Below are positions 27,703-37,755 of a stretch of 59,752 bases of DNA, in pieces; the stretch's first letter is position 1; each line of letters begins with the position of its first letter. The stretch is from Chitinophagaceae bacterium. GTDB lineage: Bacteria; Bacteroidota; Bacteroidia; Chitinophagales; Chitinophagaceae. The notes beneath the pieces are model-generated. The model saw nothing but the letters and a program-made list of their open reading frames with translations. It had not been told where the DNA came from and did not search any database. A program made the position numbers and the translations under genes. Where the stretch lies: assembly GCA_023251255.1 (NCBI GenBank), contig JAHEZD010000034.1:1-59752 (forward strand). Reading direction: 5' to 3'.

Positions 27703-29202
27703 ATGAAAAAAAGAATTCTCTATACAGTCTTAAGTCTCCTAATTGTTTCATGCTTCTCTTCCTGCAAGAAATATTTGGACCTTCAGCCACAGGACGGTAT
27801 CGTAAGACCGGAATACTGGAAAACGAAAGAAAATATCAATGCTGCCTTGATGGGCTGTTACGCTTCTTTATTGGCAGACCCTGCAAACAAGGACAGGCAG
27901 TTATCCGAATACCTGTTCATGTGGGGGGAAACGAAGGGCGACATGATTGCAACTGGTATAGGCATTACGAATGATGAACTGGATGTCATCAATGTAAATA
28001 CGCTGAGCACCAACACCGTTGCCAAATGGACCGCTGTTTACAGGACCATTAATTACTGCAATACGGTTATAGACTTTGCGCCGGGCGTCCTGTCTTTGGA
28101 CAATACGTTAACACAGACACAATTGAACGCCTATTTGGGGGAAGCAAGGGCATTAAGGGCATTGATGTACTTCTATTTGGTAAGGAGCTTCAGGGAAGTG
28201 CCGCTGAAATTGAATTCTACCAGTAGTGACGAGGACCTGCAGCAATTGGCCAAGACCTCTGCCGACAGTGTGCTGAACCAAATTGAGGCTGACCTGAACT
28301 ATGCAGACAGTAATGTGGTAAGGACACATGGCAATACACAATACGATAAAGGGCAAATAACCAAGTACACAGTGAAGGCTATAAAGGCTGATGTGTATTT
28401 GTGGAGGGACAAATACCAGGATGCAGTTGATGCCTGCGATTATGTAATCAATTCCGGGCAGTTTGGCTTGATCAGTGGCAATAGTGATTGGTTCAATACC
28501 ATGTATTATAAGGGCAATTCAAACGAGACCATTTTCGAATTCCAGTACGATGCACAGAAACTGAACAATTTCTTCAACATGTTTGCTACGTCAAAGGTGA
28601 GGTACGTTGCCTCCCAGCATGTAATGGATGATGTCTTTACTATTGATTACGTAAATGACAATAATTATGATTTAAGGGGTGATGGTGCTTCTGTAAGGAC
28701 CAGTAACAATGCCATCTGGAAATACCTTGGGGTTACTTCCAATCAGCAAAGGACCGCAGATGCTTCCTATGCACATTGGTTTGTGTACAGGTATGCAGAC
28801 ATCCTGTTGATGAAGGCCGAAGCACTCAATCAAATTGGAGGCAATGGTGCACAAGCATTGGCATTGGTAAACCAAATACGCAACAGGGCCCATGCTTTAT
28901 CGCAGACCAATACCAATCCTGATCCCAATGATCCCATTGCCTTGGGTGACTACATCCTGCAGGAAAGGGCAAGGGAGTTTGCTTTTGAAGGGAAGCGCTG
29001 GTACGATGTATTGAGGAATGCCAAACGCAATAACTATGCAAGGTTCGATTTGTTGGTGAGCATGCTTACCAAGTCCGTCCCTGCCAATAGGCTGCAATCT
29101 GCCATCAATAAATACCATGACTATAACAGTCATTATTTCCCGATTTACTTCTATGAGATACAAGTAAACCCCAATCTTGTTCAAAACCCATTTTATCAAT
29201 AA
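27703..29202 (+). CDS. SusD/RagB family nutrient-binding lipoprotein
   Basis: 499 residues with lipobox FSSC (Cys21) followed by KKYLDLQPQDG, the standard SusD N-terminus. Helical TPR-like scaffold with YLGEARALRALMYFYLVRSF and the C-terminal RAREFAFEGKRWYDVLR motif shared by RagB/SusD proteins. It forms the extracellular lid of the SusC transporter upstream. Normal length for the family. Confidence 0.96.
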   Translation: MKKRILYTVLSLLIVSCFSSCKKYLDLQPQDGIVRPEYWKTKENINAALMGCYASLLADPANKDRQLSEYLFMWGETKGDMIATGIGITNDELDVINVNTLSTNTVAKWTAVYRTINYCNTVIDFAPGVLSLDNTLTQTQLNAYLGEARALRALMYFYLVRSFREVPLKLNSTSSDEDLQQLAKTSADSVLNQIEADLNYADSNVVRTHGNTQYDKGQITKYTVKAIKADVYLWRDKYQDAVDACDYVINSGQFGLISGNSDWFNTMYYKGNSNETIFEFQYDAQKLNNFFNMFATSKVRYVASQHVMDDVFTIDYVNDNNYDLRGDGASVRTSNNAIWKYLGVTSNQQRTADASYAHWFVYRYADILLMKAEALNQIGGNGAQALALVNQIRNRAHALSQTNTNPDPNDPIALGDYILQERAREFAFEGKRWYDVLRNAKRNNYARFDLLVSMLTKSVPANRLQSAINKYHDYNSHYFPIYFYEIQVNPNLVQNPFYQ

Positions 29203-29220
29203 ACAATCAATAGCTGTCAC

Positions 29221-30897
29221 ATGAAAAAAATTCAACGTTTCATTCAACTAACTGGCTTGTGGCTACTGCTTATCATGATTGTAGCAGGCTGCAAAAAGCA
29301 GCACTACACGCAAACCACCACGGATGATGTGAACATTGTGGACTATATGCGTAGGTATCCTGAACAATTTTCCGAGTACGTGAAAATACTGGACAGGACC
29401 AATATAAGCCCATTTCTGAATGCTTATGGGGCCTATACGGCATTTGCCCCAACCAATGATGCCATTAAGGCTTACTTGGTGGAGATAGGCAAGAGTTCAA
29501 CCGATGAACTGGATGTGCCCACTTTGACCAATATCTGCAAGCTGCACATTATTCAGGATACCATCAGCACGCCATCTTTTATTGATGGTAAATTGTATGC
29601 CCCAACCATGTATGGCCAGTTTCTGGTAACTGGTGTGAACAGTGCAGGTTTCATTATCATTAATAGGAGGGCCATTGTTACCAAGCCAAACGTATTAACC
29701 GGTAATGGGTATATACACGTGATAGATAAAGTACTGATACCTGCCAATTTAACCGTAGCGCAGATGGTGGAACAGAACCCTAGGTATTCCATCTTCACAC
29801 AGGCATTGAAAGCCACTGGCTTTTATGATTCATTGAACATTGTGAACAATCCGGACACCACACGCCGTTGGCGTTCATTACTGGCTGAGTCGGATTCCAT
29901 TTTAAACGTAGGCGGCATAGCTAGTTACGCAGCTTTGAAAACCAGGTACAATAATACGGGCAATCCTAAAAATCCCAATGATAGCCTGTACCTATATGTG
30001 GCCTACCATATATTGCCAGGGCTTAAATATATTGCAGATATCGTTGGGCAGCAATCACACCTCACCATGGCCCCATTGGAAGTGGTAACGGTAACATTGG
30101 ATGGGCAAACCGTATTGCTGAACCAAGCAGTTTTCAATGGCGTTTTAGAAGCAGGCGTTCCAATTAACAGGCCAAGAAGCGACAATTCCTGCAACAATGG
30201 AGTGCTGCATGAATTATATGGTAATATCTTATTGAAGATAAGGTCGCCTTATAGGGTAGATTTTGATTTGGGAGCACAACCAGAAATTATCAAGCTAACA
30301 TCTTTGTATAGAAAAGCAGGTAAGTCACAAGCATTTAGTCTTGGGCAATTGGCAGATGTAACCTGGCAGAACACCAACCTGCAGGCGGTGAACTATTATG
30401 CCAATGCAGCTACAAGTACCGATAACTATTGGTGGGATGATGGCTTCGGGGTAAACCTGCGGTATGGCAATTCCGCTGCAAACAGTTGGGTGGAATTTAA
30501 AACACCTTTATTGGTAAAAGGAAAGTATGTAATCTGGTTCATGTACAGAAGGGCCAATATGGGTGCCTATACACAGGTTTCTTTTGATGGGGTACCCACT
30601 GGTAAAATTGTTGACTTTACACAAAGTTTGCCAAGTACCACCGCCACAGATGCAGCTTTAATTGCCCAAGGGTTCAAACGTTATGCATGGAATAGTCCCA
30701 ATAGCAACAATGTATCCCAAAGTGGTGGAACCATTACTGTTGCCACTACAGACAGGCATATTCTCCGGTTGCAAGCAGTTAGGGACAATGGCTCGGGAGC
30801 TGCGCCAAGTGTTACACTTGACTTTATCCAGTTTGTGCCAATATCGGATGATCCTACAAGGCCTTGGTATAAAAGGGATGGCACAATTGTGCCCTAG
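29221..30897 (+). CDS. FAS1 domain lipoprotein with C-terminal beta-sandwich
   Basis: 558 residues, lipobox VAGC (Cys24). Two FAS1 modules (about 45-180 with YTAFAPTNDAIKAYL, and about 180-345), then a beta-rich C-terminal domain (about 370-550) with many aromatic residues (NYWWDDGFG, YVIWFMYRR) ending in SVTLDFIQFVP. That module resembles carbohydrate-binding jelly rolls and is shared in outline with the next gene. Follows SusD by 18 bp in the same operon. A surface glycan-binding role is inferred. Confidence 0.88.
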   Translation: MKKIQRFIQLTGLWLLLIMIVAGCKKQHYTQTTTDDVNIVDYMRRYPEQFSEYVKILDRTNISPFLNAYGAYTAFAPTNDAIKAYLVEIGKSSTDELDVPTLTNICKLHIIQDTISTPSFIDGKLYAPTMYGQFLVTGVNSAGFIIINRRAIVTKPNVLTGNGYIHVIDKVLIPANLTVAQMVEQNPRYSIFTQALKATGFYDSLNIVNNPDTTRRWRSLLAESDSILNVGGIASYAALKTRYNNTGNPKNPNDSLYLYVAYHILPGLKYIADIVGQQSHLTMAPLEVVTVTLDGQTVLLNQAVFNGVLEAGVPINRPRSDNSCNNGVLHELYGNILLKIRSPYRVDFDLGAQPEIIKLTSLYRKAGKSQAFSLGQLADVTWQNTNLQAVNYYANAATSTDNYWWDDGFGVNLRYGNSAANSWVEFKTPLLVKGKYVIWFMYRRANMGAYTQVSFDGVPTGKIVDFTQSLPSTTATDAALIAQGFKRYAWNSPNSNNVSQSGGTITVATTDRHILRLQAVRDNGSGAAPSVTLDFIQFVPISDDPTRPWYKRDGTIVP

Positions 30898-30950
30898 TAT
30901 ATATTATTGGGAACAGTTTAGTATTAGACTTATAAAGAAAAACAATAACG

Positions 30951-32396
30951 ATGCTTCTTAAAAAACGAATTCAAATTTTTGCGGGACTTGTTGTATCGGC
31001 TTTGGCCTTTACTACCTGCAATAAAAAATGGGACGACCACAATGCAATCACCGATGCTGCTGTTGCCAATAACCTGTACCAGAACATCAGTAAGACTGCT
31101 GGACTGAGCAAATTCTCCCAATACCTTGTGGCAACAGGTTATGACAAAATCATTGCTGGTTCAAAAACATATACTGTTTGGGCCCCCAATGATGCGGCAC
31201 TGGCTTCATTGGACCCGGCGATTGTATTGGATACAGCCAAACTGAAACTCTTTGTGGGCAACCATATTTCCAACCAGTCCTATTTGTCTGGTGGAGCGGA
31301 CCAAAGAGTGGCAATGCTGAATGGCAAATACAACCGGATTGGTGGCAGCACTTTTGATTCGGCCAATATTGTTACGGCCAATCTATATGCAGCCAATGGT
31401 ATTTACCACGTAATTGACAAGTTCATTCCACGTTATGACAATTGCTGGGAGTTCATGAAAAACAGTTCAGCATCACCCTTACAGAAAGCATATTTCCTTT
31501 CACAGGACTATAATTTCTTCGATGCTTCCATTGCTACCCAAACCGGCGTGAATTCCCTAGGATTCCCTGTGTATGATACGGCTAGCGGTACAGTAAAAAA
31601 GAACCATTTCCTTGAAGATGTACTTGATGTAAACGATGAGAAGAACCAGTACACGCTTATTTTAATGAACGATGCTTCCTTTACTACAGAATACAATAAA
31701 CTATCGCCCTGGTTCAAAACAGGAACAGTGGACAGTACCAATAAATTGACTTCCTTTTGGTTGACCAAGGATTTGGTATTCAAGGGCGCTTTTGCTTTTG
31801 CACAGTTGCCAGACACCTTGTTGTCAGTTTCCGGTGTCAAAGTGCCTATTAACAAGCCGTCCATTATTGCTTCTTATAAAACAAGCAATGGTTGGGTGCA
31901 TGTGATGAGCAAAGTGGACTTTACCTTGACTTACAAGTTTCCTCCAATTTACATTCAAGGGGAAACACCTACTTCTTTTGCAACAACAGACCGGAGTGCA
32001 AATACTTTTTACCGTGTAAGGTACAATCCGGTTACTGCACAGAATTTCAGTGATATTTTGATGCAGAACTATAACTACGCCAATTACTTCATCAAATACC
32101 TGGTAAGGAACGTAGCATCCATGAGGTACAATGCTTTTTGGGTGGCCGTAAATGATGTGCAAACAACACCCTTATGGCAGCAGCGTTTGGCCATAGATAG
32201 CAGCAATAGCGCCGCAACGAATTTGCCTTTTGTTACGGTGGCCTACCAGAACTATAATGAAGTGTCATTGGGCCAGTTGAACATCACGAACTACAGGAAC
32301 GTGAACCTCTTTGTGATGGGGCCAACAACTGCCTCATCTAGTGGTGGCAACAATTCAATAGTAGTGGATTACATCAAACTTGTTCCTGCATTTTAA
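30951..32396 (+). CDS. FAS1 domain lipoprotein with C-terminal beta-sandwich
   Basis: 481 residues, lipobox FTTC (Cys23). Two FAS1 modules (about 40-165 with YTVWAPNDAALASL, and about 165-325), then a C-terminal beta-sandwich (about 330-481) ending in IVVDYIKLVPAF, parallel to the ending of the previous protein. Both look like paralogues of one architecture. Lies between two SusCD pairs, 53 bp after the previous gene and 38 bp before the second SusC. Confidence 0.88.
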   Translation: MLLKKRIQIFAGLVVSALAFTTCNKKWDDHNAITDAAVANNLYQNISKTAGLSKFSQYLVATGYDKIIAGSKTYTVWAPNDAALASLDPAIVLDTAKLKLFVGNHISNQSYLSGGADQRVAMLNGKYNRIGGSTFDSANIVTANLYAANGIYHVIDKFIPRYDNCWEFMKNSSASPLQKAYFLSQDYNFFDASIATQTGVNSLGFPVYDTASGTVKKNHFLEDVLDVNDEKNQYTLILMNDASFTTEYNKLSPWFKTGTVDSTNKLTSFWLTKDLVFKGAFAFAQLPDTLLSVSGVKVPINKPSIIASYKTSNGWVHVMSKVDFTLTYKFPPIYIQGETPTSFATTDRSANTFYRVRYNPVTAQNFSDILMQNYNYANYFIKYLVRNVASMRYNAFWVAVNDVQTTPLWQQRLAIDSSNSAATNLPFVTVAYQNYNEVSLGQLNITNYRNVNLFVMGPTTASSSGGNNSIVVDYIKLVPAF

Positions 32397-32434
32397 GACC
32401 GATTTGAAAATAATAAGACCAATTTCTGAGTACC

Positions 32435-35400
32435 ATGGAATTATCAAAGAATATATACCGAGCCTTTTTGATTGCTGGAATAACCGCTGCATTAGCAACG
32501 AGTGTGCATGGGCAGAAACAGAAGTCAGCAGCACCGAAAAAGAACAAAGCAGCAGATGCCAAAGCTGTGCTTTATGCAACAGGTGCAATAAAGGATGCTG
32601 TAACGGGCAAGCCTTTGGCTGCTGTGAATGTTAGTGTACCTAATTTTTCATCGGCCAACACGGATGATAACGGAAAGTTCAAAATCAAAGTGCCCTCCTA
32701 CAACACTACGCTGCTGGTGGCAGTAGAGGGTTTCCAAACAAAGGAAATTGCTTTAAGGGGCCAGAAGCATGTAACGGCCTCGTTGATGGAAGAGGCTGCA
32801 GCATCCATTTATGATGTGGTGCCATTTCTTGCTGGGCCAAAACCGCAGAGCCAAACAGTGAATGCGCTTTCGTCCATCAATACCAATGGGAATTGGAACA
32901 GGAGCACCGAAACACCAGATGGCTTCTTGCAGGGCAAAGCCCCTGGCCTTTCTGCCAACATGCGTTCGGGTACCCCCAATACCGGCGCCTATTTAACACT
33001 TAGGGGCATCAATTCACTTTACACCAATAACCAGCCCTTGATTGTTGTGGACGGTATGATATACGATATCAATGATTACGGTAGTTCCATTATTTCGAGC
33101 CATTACACCAATGCCTTGGCAAATATTGACGTGAGGGATATTGAGAACGTTACAATCATAAAGGATGGGGTTACCAATTATGGAACAAAGGGGGCCAATG
33201 GGGTCATACTCATCACAACAAACCATGCTTCCAGATTGGCCACCAAAATTGATTTTGCTGCCTATACCGGTATCAATTTCAGCCCCAAGCAATTACCAGT
33301 GATGCAAGCAGGGGATTACAGGAGTTTTTTATCGGATGTGTTCAAATCCAAGGGCATGACAGATGCCCAGATACAGGCACATCCTGCATTTGATGACAAT
33401 ACATCCAATCCTTTGTACTACAATTACCACAACAATACCAATTGGCAGGATGAAGTGTTCAAGAATTCTGTGAGCAGTAACTATTTCCTCAAAATAGCAG
33501 GTGGCGACAATATTGCCAAGTACGCCCTGACCATGGGCTATATGAAAAATGCAGGTGTTACCAAGAATACGGATGCCACCAAATACAATGTACGTTTCAA
33601 CGCAGACCTTAATTTGAGCACGAGGCTAACGGCTTCGGCTAACCTTGCCTATTCATTCTATGAACAGAACCTGAAGAACCAGGGCTTTGCTTATAAAACC
33701 AATCCCATTTTATTGGCCCTGACAAAATCGCCCTTATTGAGCAAGAACTCCATTGACAGTAAGGGGAATGTTTCCCCCAACCTGGCAGATAGGGATACGT
33801 TTGGCGTGAGCAATCCCGCAGCCATTATCGAGAACATGCTGGGCAATAGCAAAGTGTACCGTTTCTTTGGCTCCATAAGCTTGAAGTACAAACTATCAAA
33901 TAATTTCACGCTATTTACTTTAGCAGGGATCACCACTGATAAGGTACGTGAACAATCGTTTATACCCGGCAAGGGCGTTGCTAGCGATACATTGGCCAAC
34001 GCCATTGCGGTAAATAGATCAGCCAGCCAAACCAAGAGGATCTTTGCAGTATATAGTGAGTCCTATATTGACTACAGTAAAACATTCAGCCATATACACA
34101 AATTGGATGTGAAAGCCGGTATGCGTTTATTGAACAGCACCAGCGAACAGGATGTTGTTTATGGCTACAACTCTGCCACGGATGATTTCATCAGCGTGGG
34201 AACGGGTTCCTCTGCCTTGAGGAAGGTAAATGGCGACATAGGTAAAAATGGTTGGATAAACAGTTTCCTAAGCGCAGATTACGCATTGCAGAGCAAATAC
34301 TTTTTCCTGTTCAATTTAACTGCCGACGGTTCATCACGTTTTGGGGACAATGTTTCCAACGCATTGACCATTGGTAAAAACAAGTATGCTTTGCTGCCTT
34401 CTTTTGGCGCATCGTGGTTAATTTCTTCTGAAAGGTTCATGGCAAAAGCAAAGAAGATTGACGTACTTAAACTGCGTGCATCCATTGCCAAAACCGGCAA
34501 TGATGATATCGGCAACTTCTCTGCACAGCAATCATATATTTCCCAGAACCTGCTGGGTGTTCAGGGGCTGGTTAGGGGCAATATTGCCAATCCCGCTTTG
34601 CAGTGGGAAAGCAATACCAAAGCAAACCTTGGCCTGGATGTTTCCTTTTTCAATGAAAGGCTGAACATAAGCATCGACGTTTACCGTAACAAGACCACCA
34701 ACATGATTACCTATGAAGCATTGCCTGCTGCTGCTGGTTATGATTATGCCATTACGAATGGTGGCGCCATGAAAACAAAGGGCATTGAATACAGTGTTTC
34801 TGGTAGGATACTTAACAAGAAGCAATTGAAATGGGATATGGGTGTCGTTATATCAGCCTACACCAACAGGTTGACCCAATTGCCCAACAGTTCCGCTACC
34901 TATAATTACGGTGGTGCCACTATCATATCACAAGTAGGATTGCCTGCAGGCCTGTTTTACGGCTACAAAACCAATGGAGTTTATGCATCCGATGCAGAAG
35001 CTGCTGCAAGTGGGTTGACCAGGAGGCAAATGGATGCTTCTTATGCTGCCTATAAAGGTGGGGACATGCGGTTCGTGGATTTGAACGGTGATAAAATCAT
35101 TGATGATAACGACAGGCAGGTAATTGGAAATCCCAATCCTGATTTTGTGGGTGGCTTCACCAATAAAGTATCCTATAAATCATTTGCATTGGAAGTGCTC
35201 TGCACTTTCAGCAAAGGAAACGATGTGTACAATGGTGTAAGGGCCGCATTGGAGTCACAGGCAAGTGCCAACAATCAATTGTTAAGTGTGGTGAACAGGT
35301 GGAGGGCACCGGGCCAAATAACTTCAATGCCAAAAGCTTCTTGGGGAGACCCCATGGGCAACAGTAGCTTCTCCGACAGGTGGATTGAAGATGGGTCCTA

Positions 35401-35629
35401 CTTCAGGTTCAAGACCATTTCATTAAGCTACGACCTGCCAGTGAAGGGCAAGAAATCAATCAAGAATGCAACCTTGTATGTTACAGGCAATAACCTGATC
35501 ACCATCAGCAAATACCTGGGTTACGATCCTGAATTCTATTCATCTGAAAGCATTTTGGCAAAAGGGATAGACGTTGGGCTGGAGCCACAGTTCAAATCAT
35601 TGATTTTTGGTGTGCGCATTGGGCTGTAA
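32435..35629 (+). CDS. SusC/RagA family TonB-linked outer-membrane transporter (second copy)
   Basis: 1064 residues. The N-terminus is a signal sequence followed by a lysine/alanine-rich linker (about 25-48), then a CarboxypepD_reg-like domain (about 50-120), the plug (YLTLRGINSLYTNNQPLIVV, TIIKDGVTNYGTKGANGV) and a barrel. It diverges strongly from the first SusC, so the two probably bind different parts of a substrate or different substrates. Paired with the SusD gene 34 bp downstream. Confidence 0.95.
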   Translation: MELSKNIYRAFLIAGITAALATSVHGQKQKSAAPKKNKAADAKAVLYATGAIKDAVTGKPLAAVNVSVPNFSSANTDDNGKFKIKVPSYNTTLLVAVEGFQTKEIALRGQKHVTASLMEEAAASIYDVVPFLAGPKPQSQTVNALSSINTNGNWNRSTETPDGFLQGKAPGLSANMRSGTPNTGAYLTLRGINSLYTNNQPLIVVDGMIYDINDYGSSIISSHYTNALANIDVRDIENVTIIKDGVTNYGTKGANGVILITTNHASRLATKIDFAAYTGINFSPKQLPVMQAGDYRSFLSDVFKSKGMTDAQIQAHPAFDDNTSNPLYYNYHNNTNWQDEVFKNSVSSNYFLKIAGGDNIAKYALTMGYMKNAGVTKNTDATKYNVRFNADLNLSTRLTASANLAYSFYEQNLKNQGFAYKTNPILLALTKSPLLSKNSIDSKGNVSPNLADRDTFGVSNPAAIIENMLGNSKVYRFFGSISLKYKLSNNFTLFTLAGITTDKVREQSFIPGKGVASDTLANAIAVNRSASQTKRIFAVYSESYIDYSKTFSHIHKLDVKAGMRLLNSTSEQDVVYGYNSATDDFISVGTGSSALRKVNGDIGKNGWINSFLSADYALQSKYFFLFNLTADGSSRFGDNVSNALTIGKNKYALLPSFGASWLISSERFMAKAKKIDVLKLRASIAKTGNDDIGNFSAQQSYISQNLLGVQGLVRGNIANPALQWESNTKANLGLDVSFFNERLNISIDVYRNKTTNMITYEALPAAAGYDYAITNGGAMKTKGIEYSVSGRILNKKQLKWDMGVVISAYTNRLTQLPNSSATYNYGGATIISQVGLPAGLFYGYKTNGVYASDAEAAASGLTRRQMDASYAAYKGGDMRFVDLNGDKIIDDNDRQVIGNPNPDFVGGFTNKVSYKSFALEVLCTFSKGNDVYNGVRAALESQASANNQLLSVVNRWRAPGQITSMPKASWGDPMGNSSFSDRWIEDGSYFRFKTISLSYDLPVKGKKSIKNATLYVTGNNLITISKYLGYDPEFYSSESILAKGIDVGLEPQFKSLIFGVRIGL

Positions 35630-35663
35630 TCATTTTATTATTCAAAAGTTATTAGTGGAATAT

Positions 35664-37454
35664 ATGAAAGCTATAAAAATTAAGAAGGTTAGGGTTGCTT
35701 TACTGTGTTTGTTGACAGGTACGGCCATTTTCTCCTGCAACAAGATTTTAGACAAGACGCCGGAAACTGCGCTGACCACGGATCAGGTTTACCGCAATGT
35801 GTACGATGCCGATGCAGCCATTGTAGGCGTTTACGGGAAGTTCATGGGGCTGGCAAAACAGTACATTGTTCTAAATGAGCTAAGGGCCGACTTAATGGAT
35901 GTTACCTTGAATGCCAATGCTGATTTAAGGGACCTGAACGAGCACAATGTAAAAGCTGATAACCCTTATGCAGACCCACGTCCTTTTTATGCGGTAATCA
36001 ATAACTGCAACGACATACTCAAGAACTTCAAGATCATGTTGGCCGATAAAAAGTTTACTGATGCGGAGTTCCAACAACGCTACTCGGATGTTGGTGCCCT
36101 CCGTTGCTGGTTGTACCTGCAACTCGGTATCCATTGGGGCAATGTTCCTTATGTAACAGATGCACTTGAAACCATTGATGCGGTAAAGGACCAATCCAAA
36201 TTTCCCGTGCTTCCTTTCAATCAGTTACTGGATTCATTGGTTGCTTTTGCCAATACCCTTCCATACAATAAGCCTTATCCTTCTGGGGCCACAATCAATA
36301 CTGGACTGGTAACATCCTACGATGGGTTCAATACCAAAAGGTTCTTCATTGATAAATATTCCCTACTGGGCGACCTGAACTTATGGAAAGGAAATTATGC
36401 ACAGGCTGCCACCTACTATAGGAAGCTAATGGACCATGATGGGTATGACCTGGATTCACCCAATGGGCTGTACACAGGCGGCGAACAATTTTTCAAGGAA
36501 TTCAAAATGAACTTTGCCGATGTGGCAAGCAACAATGATTTATGTGTGGGCTATATCAGGTTCAAGGAATCCGACATCAATTCATTGATTGATAACAATG
36601 GGCAGGGATGGCGTTCCATATTTGCAAGGTCACAGGATAACCTGTGGTTGCAGCAGTGGCTTTGGTCCATTCCCTTCAGCAGCAACTTCAATCCGGAAAA
36701 CCCCTTTGTTAATTTGTTTTCCAACAATGGAGGCAGCTATTTGCTGAAACCTTCCCAGGCAGCCATGGACAATTGGAATACACAGACCCAAGCAAATGGT
36801 TTCCCTTTTGATGCAAGGGGCAATTTTTCATGGAGAATGTTGAATGGGCAGCCCGTTATCATGAAATACCTGTACAACTACTTGGATGGAACCTCCTTCC
36901 TCCCCATAAACCCCCTGAAAAAAGAAGGGCGGTTATTCCTGGAAAGGGCGGCTGATGTGCACCTGCATTTTGCTGAAGCGGCAAACCGTGATGGCAGGGG
37001 AAAGATTGCCTATGCGTTCCTGAATAATGGACTGGGCACTACTTATGACCCAACACCAGGTGTAACAGGTAGGGATGTTACCAACATCATGAATACATTG
37101 AACCTGCCATACCCTTACAGCTTTGATGCAAGAAATGGGGAAGTGCCAAGGTATAGGGGCGATTGGTACCAGAACGTGGGCCTAAGGGGTGTAGCAAGGG
37201 TGAACCCGGTTGCGGTTGACAGCACAAACGCCATTGCGGTGGAAAATGCGCTGATTGCCGAAAATGCTTTGGAACTTGCCTTTGAGGGCCACCGTTGGGG
37301 AGAACTGGTACGTGTGGCATTGAGAAGGAACGACCCAGCTTTCCTTGCGGATAAAGTGTACAACAAATTATTGAAAGCAGGTAATGGTCAGGCTGCCACC
37401 GTAAGGGCAAAACTGATGAACAAGAACAACTGGTACCTGCCTTTTAAAATGTAA
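35664..37454 (+). CDS. SusD/RagB family nutrient-binding lipoprotein (second copy)
   Basis: 596 residues from the MKAIKIKKV start, which gives a lipobox (IFSC, Cys25); the frame opens 19 codons earlier inside the SusC stop region, with no sensible signal there. SusD features: ILDKTPETALTTDQVYRNVYDADAAI at the N-terminus, the helical scaffold, and AENALELAFEGHRWGELVRVALR near the C-terminus. Longer than the first SusD. It closes the SusCD operon, which a hairpin terminator follows at 37630-37663. Confidence 0.95.
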   Translation: MKAIKIKKVRVALLCLLTGTAIFSCNKILDKTPETALTTDQVYRNVYDADAAIVGVYGKFMGLAKQYIVLNELRADLMDVTLNANADLRDLNEHNVKADNPYADPRPFYAVINNCNDILKNFKIMLADKKFTDAEFQQRYSDVGALRCWLYLQLGIHWGNVPYVTDALETIDAVKDQSKFPVLPFNQLLDSLVAFANTLPYNKPYPSGATINTGLVTSYDGFNTKRFFIDKYSLLGDLNLWKGNYAQAATYYRKLMDHDGYDLDSPNGLYTGGEQFFKEFKMNFADVASNNDLCVGYIRFKESDINSLIDNNGQGWRSIFARSQDNLWLQQWLWSIPFSSNFNPENPFVNLFSNNGGSYLLKPSQAAMDNWNTQTQANGFPFDARGNFSWRMLNGQPVIMKYLYNYLDGTSFLPINPLKKEGRLFLERAADVHLHFAEAANRDGRGKIAYAFLNNGLGTTYDPTPGVTGRDVTNIMNTLNLPYPYSFDARNGEVPRYRGDWYQNVGLRGVARVNPVAVDSTNAIAVENALIAENALELAFEGHRWGELVRVALRRNDPAFLADKVYNKLLKAGNGQAATVRAKLMNKNNWYLPFKM

Positions 37455-37597
37455 CTGATATTTACGCAAAGTTCTAAATACCGATGTCTGGTTGAGCGTG
37501 TCGAAACCTATTTGGAAACGGAAACCGCCTTCGGGTAGTTCGGTAAGCTCACTACGACAAGGCTGATAGTGTCCCCACAATCTTTGCGTAACATCAG
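37455..37597. repeat. 143-bp segment bounded by imperfect inverted repeats
   Basis: CTGAT-AT-TTACGCAAAG (37455-37471) and CTTTGCGTAA-C-ATCAG (37582-37597) are inverted copies; the inner 10 bp are exact. The inside holds further repeat-like sequence (TTGAGCGTGTCGAAAC, GGTAAGCTCACTACGAC) similar in style to interspersed non-coding repeats. Possible miniature element or a long hairpin just after the SusD stop codon. Confidence 0.5.
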
Positions 37598-37629
37598 GTG
37601 TAAGATATTTTTTAACCCTGCATACCTTT

Positions 37630-37663
37630 AAGAGCAACTATTATTTATGGTTGCTCTTTTTTT
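37630..37663 (+). terminator. Rho-independent terminator of the SusCD operon
   Basis: AAGAGCAAC (37630-37638) and GTTGCTCTT (37650-37658) are perfect 9-bp arms around an 11-base loop and are followed by a run of T. It separates the seven-gene transport operon from the enzyme genes. Confidence 0.8.
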
Positions 37664-37755
37664 CAGGATAGGACAGGATGAACAGCGATGCCATGCAAGC
37701 TACTTTCATCTCCAATTAAGGACAGCCTCTGTTGGCTGTTCACCAATAGAACGAT

